Positions 56,001 to 64,000 of a stretch of DNA of 64,000 bases are shown here, piece after piece. The notes beneath the pieces were generated by a model. The model made no database searches and was not told where the DNA came from. It was given only the letters and a program-made list of their open reading frames with translations. The DNA comes from Ianthella basta (Eukaryota; Porifera; Demospongiae; Verongiida; Ianthellidae): contig OZ025888.1 of the NCBI GenBank assembly GCA_964019415.1, positions 3,123,819 through 3,187,818 on the forward strand, written 5' to 3'. A program made the translations under genes and the position numbers. Position 1 is the stretch's first letter; each line of letters starts with the position of its first letter.

Positions 56001-58888
56001 CTGCTATGGTCTCAGCAATAGGTGAATCTGCCTCATACTGCAACTCCAGGTAGTCAGCTGCTGGGCGAGATGGGACAAAGTTGCTGGGCGAGGCTGCAGT
56101 GTGCCCACTTGCACCAAGGTAGGCAAGGGCTGGGGTTGGGTTATTGGGTCGGATTACACCAGCAGTGTCAACATCCATGGCCAGGGTATCTCTGAATGCA
56201 TGTCCAGGAGTCGGATTGAGAGGACGGGCGTCTGTAGGTGTGCCATTGCCATCAGCGTGGTACGGTGTTGGATTCTGAGGCCGGATAGAAGATGGGGTAT
56301 TGACCTGTCCCAATTCACTAGGTGACGGTGAGCTGTTAGTATCACCCATGGGTACAGCAGTGGAACAAGTGGTTGATGGAGTGCTACACATAGACACTTC
56401 TGTAGGGCCACCACCACCGCCACTGCCACCTTGTTGAAAGGATCTGGAGTGATCCTCAAAAGAAACCCTTGCCTTGTAGGCTTGATGCATCTTTGGGTGA
56501 GCTAGCTTATCAGAAAGGGCTTGCATATCTGGCATATGAGTTGCAAGAAACTCCTGGCCATCAGGACTCTCAAAGTACGGAGGCACAGCACCACTTTGAA
56601 GAGCCTTCTTTGTGGCATCAACCTCTTCTCTAGTGCTGTCCTTTACTCTTGGCTTTGCAGCAGTAGTAGATTGTGACACCATCTTTCTGCCATTTGAGCC
56701 AGTGCTATGGTGGCTGCAAAATTCAGTAACATATGCATCCCATAGCTCAGCACCAGAGGTGGATCCAGACACCGCTTCTGCCATATCCTGCTCCAACCTG
56801 GCAGCTCTGTGCCTCTCTTCAGCATCTCTGCTATCACAAGGCAGGACATCTTCCAGCCTCTTATCCTCCTCATCACGCCAAGTCACATAATTAGCTACTG
56901 CCCTAATTACAGAGGATCTGAGACTCTGGGGTGTTTGGTATGGAATCAAAAACTGACGGTGATGAAGTGCCTTGATGGGGGGCACAGTAGGTGGTGGCAC
57001 TGGGTGTTCCAGACTGCCAATCATCAGGCTCTTGCCTACGCTCAGACCAAACCGAGGCTTCCTATCACTGCAATGAAGGCTGGAGCCCTTCTTTGGAAGG
57101 CTTGCATCTTTCAGGTTGGGAGGTATAATTCCTTTCTCCTGGTATGGTACTACATGGTATGAGGGGTCAGAACAGTGCTGTGGGATAAGGAGATCCACAC
57201 TCTTCTGCATAGGGTCACCAGCAAGAACATCTTGCAAGACCACCTCCTCCGGTGAAGAAGACATGGCCTTGATGAGACAGTCCAGCTGGGACTTGGACAT
57301 CAACTGATAGCACAGGCCACCTTCTCTGACTATGTAGTACAATGGTGTATGCTGGCTGGGAGAGTTGTGCAGGTCCGCATGCTGTATTATATCACCTTTG
57401 CTGCTCACACTGAGCAGAGCGCTGGCATCAGGGTCCTTAGAGCACACCTTGAGGATAGCATCTGCGTTCTGTGCAGCATAGTCCAGCTTGTATCCACAAT
57501 CAGCAAAACGAGGGTGGTATGAGGCAAGCCCTTCATTGGAAAGCGACAGGATACCACAGCCTTCCTCTTCAATGGTATAATCACCCTTTGTGTTGCAATG
57601 CACTTTGAAGCCATGTGGAAGGGTGATGGTGGCAAAGCTGTCAGGGAAGGTGTACTTGACACGAGCGTATCCAGAGCACTCAACCACAAAGTAGTCCATG
57701 CTGTTTTGCTTGCTGTTGTACTGAGTGGTGAAGCGGGTCCCATCTGGATAATCGACAAGTGTGTGGCCAGATGGTCGACGCACCAAGCACATTCCATCTT
57801 CTCTCACTATCATTTCCTGTAATGGAAGTACAACAATACTCTAATAGCAGAGTTCTCTGCACAACAGCTGTGCATATGTAAATGACATGATTGCATTCAA
57901 ATCTTAACAGATGCCCACAAACTGCGCAGCTTTGTTTGCATGGCTCATGACTACATATGCGTAACTGCTAACTCAGAAATATCACAAAGAAAGTGGTTCA
58001 ACAAACCAGTAATATGATAGTAGTATACCAATCTATTTCTCTGCTCTTCATTTTAGGGGCTACTAGGATGACTCCCTAAGAGCAAAGTACAAAACACAGA
58101 CACAGAGGAGATATATAGCTCTAAGTAGTCTGTTTAGCCCATTAATGCAACCAGCATACAATCAAGTAACTACTACATATTTGCCCTACAAATTCTATTG
58201 AAGTATCTGCTAAGACAGCAGACCCATTCAGAGACTGCTAGACCATTATACAGTACCCATGACTGCCTTACCTCCTTGGTGACTGGGTCAATACTGGAAT
58301 GGATCTCCAGGCTAGACAGGGGCATGCAGATGCCCTTCCCATCCTCCTTCTTCCCCTCCTCTCTGACAGAATCTGCCTCCTGCTGTCCAGTGGCCTCCTC
58401 AGTAATGGTTTCCTCAACCAAAGTCTTCTTTATGCAGCCAACACCAAAGGCCTTGGATGCTTGCCACACATACTGCTCCCCAGAAGACAAGGTCACAACC
58501 CACACCCCATTGCTGCCACCATCCTCATCACAGCCATCTTGGGGCTTTGCATTCTGACAGTTGGCTTTGCTTTCATCATCCTCTCCAGGTACACCTGAGA
58601 AGACCACCCTGCTGCCACTGCGGCCAACACTACTCTCACCAGGCTGCTCTGCTTCCTCTCCCTGTGGCAGATCAGCATCTTTGGTGGCAGACCCCTTTTG
58701 GAGCGAAGACATATGATCAGCAAAGGCACGTCTTTCTCCTACTGATGCAGAGCGGTATATGGTACCATCAGGAGAGAGGACTTCAATGGAATTGTCCAAA
58801 AGGACCTTGCATAGGGTACCATCTGGATACAGTACACGAGACCTCTCCTTAAGGGGCTGCAATCGCTGTTTCTCACAACGCTGAGTTC
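53024..58888 (-). CDS. SPAG17: SPAG17/PF6-like ciliary central-pair protein, 3' half
   Basis: The protein is a scaffold of the C1a projection of the axonemal central pair, needed for ciliary and sperm motility. Exons: 58272-58888, 55945-57816, 54533-54670, 54124-54384, 53595-53777 and 53024-53140, in phase, giving about 1060 residues, roughly the C-terminal half of a family near 2,200. The first two exons carry SPAG17-typical Y-P-D-G-T strands (VLYPDGTLCKV, VDYPDGTRFTTQY) and then a disordered stretch with three RPxNPTP motifs (RPQNPTP, RPLNPTP, RPNNPTP). Exon 54124-54384 and the next form a PapD/ASH-like beta domain (FELYPKEVAFGVLKEG…VTIKNVG). 5' exons lie beyond 64000. The last two boundaries (donor GTGAAG at 53594; acceptor GAG at 53141) are the weakest. 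Confidence 0.85.
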
Positions 58889-60030
58889 CTGCAAGAAAGA
58901 AGACAAGTCAACAACAATCAGTAAATACGTACGTATGTACGTACACAATGGGCATTGAAGCATGATGCTGGCGCATCCACTTATGATAAAGCGCTCAATT
59001 GCAATTCTAATTGGTGTGGTTGACTGCAATGGTATTACTGTAGCCCCATTGCTATGTGCTTGGTAAAGGCCATATATGGGAAGAGTACACAGTCATCATT
59101 AAGTCTGGATTCTAGCAAAGCATTGAGTGAAGGGATATTCCATGCTCAGGGGCACCTCTGGATATGTGCATTTGAAGAGAAAGGGATTATGACAAGTGGT
59201 ATGCGCTTTCAATAAGAGAGAGTTGCAAGACTCAGGCAGCAGCTGTACACATCCCATTGACAGCTGCAAGTACAGTGTACATGGATCCACTGGATAGAAT
59301 GGTCCAAATGACATCATTGACGTGATGGTGCATGATCTCAAACATGCTCTGCATGTGACACCTGAAGAAGTCAGCATGTTGTGGATGATTGCAGAAGCAC
59401 AATTCCTTGTTGAGGGATGTGAGGCAATGGAGAGTGACTGCAAGAAACTCGGGCAGAGTATGCAACTGCCACAAATGTCATTTGTTGAAATAGCAGCCAT
59501 ACAAGGGATGCTATAAGAGGACTGATCATCATCTTCCAATGAATGCAGTAACATGCCAACTTGCTTCCACATGGCAGAAGTGGATGAAAGCAATGTGGGA
59601 TTTAGGCCTAGGTACATTACCATTTGTGAAGTTTTCAACTTGCTTCCACATGGCAGAAGTGGATGAAAGCAATGTAGCAAAAGAAGAAATGCCTTGGGAT
59701 TTAGGCCTAGGTACATTACCATTTGTGAAGTTTTCAACTGAACAAATCCATATGTTATAACCTGGTCCTGAAAAGCAAAATGCTGGCCTTCAAATACTTC
59801 ACATGCTTCTCAAGTGCAGCTTTCATCGGCAAAACTCCTCCTGCAGTTGTGAAACCTTTTGCGGTCTCACTTGCCTAGGTCATTATCATCTTTGTCAGTT
59901 TTGGGATCTTCTGAAGACTCAGAGAATGTGGCAGGCAGTTTGGGTACTTCTAGAATGTGCACTTCTATTTTTGCTGCCTGTAGAGTGTTCTTGCCATGGT
60001 GGCTGCTTGAAAGAGGCTGGATGTATGTTA
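58889..60030. other. SPAG17 intron, left of Harbinger copy 2
   Basis: A plus-strand stretch near 59290-59520 (DLKHALHVTPEEVSMLWMIAEAQFLVEGCEAME…) looks like decayed coding DNA of unknown family. A tandem duplication follows at 59557-59734. No SPAG17 exon is recognised here. Confidence 0.4.
59557..59734. repeat. Imperfect tandem duplication (79 and 99 bp)
   Basis: Copy 1 (59557-59635) and copy 2 (59636-59734) are virtually identical (CAACTTGCTTCCACATGGCA… to …TTTGTGAAGTTTT), except that copy 2 has 20 extra bases (AGCAAAAGAAGAAATGCCTT) or copy 1 lost them. Confidence 0.9.
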
Positions 60031-60428
60031 CAGCCGGTTTACACTATGTGGTAGAAGTGTTCTTTCTGTAAATGGTACCACGTCGGGCATGTGGACCAGA
60101 CTGGTCCAGAACTGTTCCGTTCACTAGTGAAAATGAAATTGCTCCTAACAAACTGTTCTAGTCACTACATGTGTCTCACACAAAATCAGGTAATTGCCGA
60201 GCACAGAGAAGCCTACAGCTCATCCATAGCTACCGGTATTGGTAATAGGTGGTCCAGACTGGTCCAGAACCGTCCCATCCACTAGTACAAACAAAACTGC
60301 TCCTGTTCTCTGTACATCTTGTGCCTTTCTGTAGCAACTATTACGAGCAATGGCAGGTGTCTGAAGTGATGCAGAGGTGTCTATTTTGAATGAAGTATGG
60401 GGAGAAGGCATACAGGAGCAGTCAGATG

Positions 60429-60991
60429 GCTAGAAAAGAAAACAATGCATTTATGAAAAGATGGCAAGAGCTGAAGAAGAAAGGGAGTGTCAGGACAGTA
60501 GACCAATGGCAAAGGCGAAGGAGCTGAAGATAGACTACAGGATGGTGAAAGGTAAGCACATCCAGACGGGAGAGAGCAGGAGCAAGTGGAAACACTTAGA
60601 AGCCATGAATGCTGTGCTAGGACAACGACCAACCACCCAACCACCAGTTGTGCTAGACACCTCTGACCAACCTGATGATGCAAAAGAGGAAGAGATTCTG
60701 GAACAGGAAGCTGAAGAGGATGAAGCAGCAGTGGATCACAGTAGCATGTCCACTGTTCCTGATAACAGTGATGAGTGGCCAGTACAGACACCAGAGGCCC
60801 TTGCAACAAGCTTGAAGGGGAAGAAGAGACGGCACACCAAAGATGACAAGATTGAAGCTGTAATGATGAAGGTGGTGAAGCAGGTAGTGGATTCACAGAG
60901 TACAAGTGACAAGATCCTTCTTGACTTGGAGAAGTGGATGAAGTTTGAGATAGAAAATAAAAGGAGGAACATGACTTCCAGTTGCACATGA
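60429..60991 (+). pseudogene. Harbinger Myb-like accessory protein, frameshifted
   Basis: From ATG 60429 the frame gives MARKENNAFMKRW…VRTVDQ and then breaks. From about 60500 the +1 frame continues MAKAKELKIDYRMVKGKH, SRSKWKHLEAMNAVLGQRP, a long acidic linker, and the C-terminal helix KIEAVMMKVVKQVVDSQ…LDLEKWMKFEIENKRRN. The R-T-V-D-Q / K-x-L-x-x-D-Y-R-M-V-K pattern is the Myb/SANT-like domain seen in Harbinger accessory proteins. The break lies near 60510. The N-terminal part also looks shortened. Confidence 0.7.
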
Positions 60992-61537
60992 TGTCAAGGC
61001 TTTTCAGCAGTTCTAGCCCTTAGAGGGTACTACCGGATTCGATGAGCACATTTCATGGCACAGCATCTCAGAGTTTGCCAATGACTTCATATGGCCATGG
61101 TAGCCCAGCTTCTCAGGGTATGCCTATACTGTATATTATTCTACTGTATATGATGTTGCAGCTTCTCAGAATTCTCCAAGTGATTCTTATGGTCCAGCTA
61201 TCAACCTTTCTAGAGCTTCTGAGAACTGATTAGGATGAACATGCATGTATGTAACATGCACATGCAGGTGACATTTGGGTAAAACTTCAGCAAAAGTGAT
61301 TACTGCGGAGAAGATCATACGTAGCACAGGTATATGTACTAACCGGCACTTATTCTAGGGAAATATAGAAGCTCAGTTCATGTGTTCCTGCTTGCATTGA
61401 CGGCAATACTAATTGATTGACATACATTAATCAATAGATATACTAATAGTCAATACAGCATGGCATGGAATGCCTGAGTACTACAGAAGATTACAGCAGA
61501 AATATTCAGTCAGTGCATTTCTAACACCATCACCACT

Positions 61538-62341
61538 TTAGTTCCTTTCAGCAGTTCGCTGCTCAGGAGGAGAAAGGTCTTCTCTTGTATCCTGCAGCCA
61601 TTTATCATTAACGGTGCCTCCATGAATTTCACAGATGTTATGGAGTGTGTAGCAAGCTACTGCCACATGTGGCACATTGTCAACATGCATTTCATTTTGC
61701 TTTAGCAGTCTCCTCCATCTTGCTTTCAGGTGCCCAAAGGCTATTTCAACCACCACCCGTCCTCCACATAATCTGTAGCTGAAAGTTTTCTTTTCCCTGT
61801 AAGTCCTGGTGACATAGCAAATGACTTGATAGACAGAGTCACTCACTAAGAACGCTGGTACGCTTTGATTCCCAACTGCTACTACACCCCCTGTAATAGC
61901 TCTTTGTTGCCGCATTAGTGATAAATGGCTGAGTTGGCCAGAACTCGTCATCATGCACACTTCCTGGCCAGCCCATGTAGAGGTCTGTGAACAGGTAGTT
62001 GTGGTCTACAACAGCCTATTCAACCATTGAATACCATCCATTTCAATCTTGATACTCTTTATGGTTTAGAGCTGGTGGTCTAACTGGGATGTGTGATCCA
62101 TCAATGGAGCCAGCACACTATGGAATTCCCCACTGATCGCAAAAACTAGCACTGTCTCCTTCAATTTATCTCCAATGGGAAAGTGGATGTACTTGGGCAG
62201 AAGACCTTAACAATGGCTCTGCATGTCTCCTGGGCTATACAACATACAGTGCTACAGGTTAATCCAAAAATGCTACAGTGCGATATTCACATGAAACTCG
62301 AAGTGCAATAGCTACACATTTGTGCTCAGATACTTTTAATC
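61538..62341 (-). pseudogene. Harbinger DDE nuclease, C-terminal two thirds, degraded
   Basis: On minus, 62341 downward reads CVAIALRVS, CEYRTVAFL, then IDGSHIPVRPPALNH (first D) and LYMGWPGSVHD. The intact stretch 61538-61960 includes FSYRLCGGRVVVEIAFGHLKARWRRLL (E of the triad) and CYTLHNICEIHGG. Several stops and frame changes interrupt 61960-62341. The middle aspartate region (usual DxAYPLLPW) is replaced by SDSVYQVICY, which keeps a D in VSDSVY. It is inactive. Confidence 0.75.
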
Positions 62342-62344
62342 AAA

Positions 62345-63108
62345 ATTTGTATTTGTTTTCTTGATAGTGCCTTGGAGGTTGAGCACCTTGAATCCAACAA
62401 TCTCCTGTACTCATACCAATCTGGCTTCCGCTCTATTCACTCAACTCAGTCTCTTCTGTTGTACTGCACTAACAAATGGTACCAAGCACTTGACCTGAAG
62501 CAGTATGATACTCTCTTTTCAACTATGCTTGTCATCTTGCCCTACATCGCCCTTGTCTCTCTTCCTCCTCTGCCCTATGGCGTGAACTTGGTCTCTCTTC
62601 TCTTTGTTGTTGCCGAAAACTACATCTTGCTGAGCTGACATACAAATGTCATAATTCACTTGCTCCCTCCTACCTTTCATCCCTCTTCTGTCTCCCCATC
62701 CATCACCATAACACGTGGACGAAAAGCCTGTCAACCTTCCCGTTGTCAAGACAATGTTTGGGCAGCATGCATTTGCATACTCGGGTGCATCCCTGTGGCG
62801 CTCCTTGACAGCTTCACTGCGCGAATCTGGAACCCTAGAGGGATTCTCAAGAGCAGCATTTCACTATTTTGTCTTTCTTAATAGACCAATCTGTATGTCT
62901 TGATTCCCTGAACACTACATTCTTTGACACTTGAATGACTATTACTGCATGCATGCTAAATTTTTGAATTTTCACCTGCCTTGTACCTTTTCTGTCTTGT
63001 CTTCTTCTTCTTGTTGTACTGTGTTCATTCAGGGTGCCTAGAATAGTAGACGCTGGCTAAAGGCTTCCCTTGTATAAATAAGCTTACCAACCAACCAACC
63101 AAGGTGGT
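62345..63108 (+). pseudogene. Nested LINE fragment (RT and 3' end)
   Basis: The plus strand reads LESNNLLYSYQSGFRSIHSTQSLLLYCTN, a reverse-transcriptase fingers block. After a deletion comes the C-terminal region with FGQHAFAYSGASLWRSL…LRESGTLEGFSRAAFHYF, usual at the end of LINE polymerases. The 3' end GCCTAGAATAGTAG…TGTATAAATAAGC is followed by ACCAACCAACCAACC. It matches the fragment at 26050-26145. It is inserted in the nuclease gene of Harbinger copy 2. Confidence 0.75.
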
Positions 63109-63109
63109 G

Positions 63110-63300
63110 ACAAAAGTACAGAAAATGTTTCAAGGCTCATCCTGAGGTTCTCCGTCCAATCTCGAGGACAGAATTGCAGACAACCTGTTCCCACCATGTT
63201 GAGGATCTGCTGAAGGTCCATACCTGCCGTGGCATTCATGTATTCACCATTTGCAGCAAGACCATTGCCAAAGCTACCACTAATTTCGTACTGATCCACA
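63110..63300 (-). pseudogene. N-terminal part of Harbinger copy-2 nuclease
   Basis: The minus strand ends in W-T-E-N-L-R-M-S-L-E-T-F, matching the ENFRMSxETF block of Harbinger nucleases. It is preceded by an unusual glycine- and asparagine-rich leader (DQYEISGSFGNGLAANGEYM). The LINE insertion cuts the gene directly after this block, and the remainder resumes at 62341. Confidence 0.6.
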
Positions 63301-63352
63301 GATCTTTTCTCATAAACAGTTCTGGAATGGTTCTGCTAGTGTAAACAGGCCG

Positions 63353-64000
63353 TTAAGCTTCAGCTGAGGCAGCTCCTGACTTTTTCATCATGAGAATTAC
63401 AGAAGTAGGCCACAGTCCCAGGCTTACACAGAGCATCACCAGAAGCCATCTATGTGCAATTCAGCTTCTGTACTACTGTCCTGTAGACACTTGTGACATA
63501 ACGAAACAAATTGACTTTGTTTGGCCAATTGCGCACTCTTTCAAGGACAACATTTTGACCTGGTATCGCAAAACTATTGCATATCCTCCATATTACATGC
63601 ACCAGTAAAGAACAAACACTTTGAGATTGCATTTTCCCGAAGTAAATCTGAATCAGTTAGGAGATTGGATTAAATAAGCCCCCACCCCTACTTTCCTAAG
63701 AAACTATATAGGGCTGCAGGGCTAACAAACATCAAATAGACATCCATCACTTTGCAGCCATTCATAGAAGCAGTGACTGATTACAGTGGAATGCCACTGA
63801 ACAATGTACATATGTAGCATCTTGTTTATCTATGAGAAACAGCAAGTACGTACCCTGAGCAGACTACATACGATTCTCTGGTTTAATACTACAAATACTG
63901 TAGCACAGTGCTGACAATAGTAAAGGTGAGAATAAATTCTAAGACTAACAGGTTGGCAAACTAAATCACGGTCACACAATCACACATACATTGTATTTAC
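63353..64000. other. SPAG17 intron, right of Harbinger copy 2
   Basis: No SPAG17 exon or other gene is recognised. The open frames at 63390-63608 and 63450-63632 overlap on opposite strands and have no known motif. Confidence 0.35.

Larger units (their letters stand above)
60031..63352. mobile_element. PIF/Harbinger transposon (copy 2), 3322 bp, with nested LINE
   Basis: Left end CAGCCGGTTTACACTA and right end (reverse complement CGGCCTGTTTACACTA) agree at 14 of 16. TTA flanks both sides (60028-60030 and 63353-63355). It carries a Myb-like accessory gene on plus (60429-60991) and a DDE nuclease on minus (61538-62341 and 63110-63300) whose two parts are separated by a LINE fragment. Near the left end, related blocks with GTCCAGAAC…CACTAGT occur at 60105-60135 and 60252-60283, and a TTCTGGAATGG…CTAGTG block occurs at the right. 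It belongs to a family different from copy 1, with different termini and proteins. Confidence 0.85.

Noticed and set aside
59099-59737. 212-codon minus-strand frame
   Set aside because: It runs through the tandem duplication, matches no family and fits no SPAG17 exon phase; the plus strand there looks more protein-like.

Overview
This window looks like nuclear DNA from an early-branching animal. It is AT-rich, has short exons split by GT-AG introns from about 80 bp to nearly 6 kb, carries many transposon remnants, and encodes typical animal proteins, including one specific to motile cilia. The TAGCTA-rich intergenic tracts and the mix of mobile elements make a sponge my best guess, but that is inference and no species is claimed. 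There are no bacterial-type operons, rRNA genes, convincing tRNA genes or CRISPR arrays.

Three genes lie head to tail on the minus strand. (1) The 3' half of a SPAG17/PF6-like gene for the ciliary central-pair C1a projection (about 53.0-58.9 kb; its 5' exons must lie beyond the right edge). (2) A complete CHORDC1 (morgana) gene, an HSP90 co-chaperone with two CHORD zinc domains and a CS domain (37.6-50.1 kb, 11 exons, 338 residues). (3) A complete ABCC4/MRP4-like ABC exporter gene (3.5-36.4 kb, 27 exons, about 1631 residues). For both complete genes the splice phases I worked out join into an exact multiple of three. At the far left, two weak candidate exons of an unrecognised minus-strand gene are present.

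The ABCC protein is unusual in three ways. An expanded NBD1-TMD2 linker carries several R-R-x-S/T motifs beside an acidic run, resembling a CFTR-style regulatory region. Glycine replaces the acidic residue after Walker B in NBD1. A 25-nt micro-exon encodes the conserved DWWLS segment.

The introns and spacers hold mobile DNA. There are two PIF/Harbinger transposons with visible terminal inverted repeats and TTA target duplications: 46610-49573 inside CHORDC1 intron 2, and 60031-63352 just upstream of the visible SPAG17 exons, the second split by a LINE fragment. A 570-bp element (32286-32855) has 61-bp inverted repeats, is flanked by an 11-bp direct repeat, and carries a RecQ-like helicase exon with its splice donor. 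There are Penelope-like fragments, including an 82-bp-arm palindrome with hammerhead-ribozyme-like motifs, plus a hAT remnant, several LINE fragments, MITEs and tRNA-derived SINEs. Between CHORDC1 and SPAG17 lies a 1.35-kb minisatellite with a 30-bp unit, and close upstream of the CHORDC1 start codon is a perfect 25-bp hairpin.
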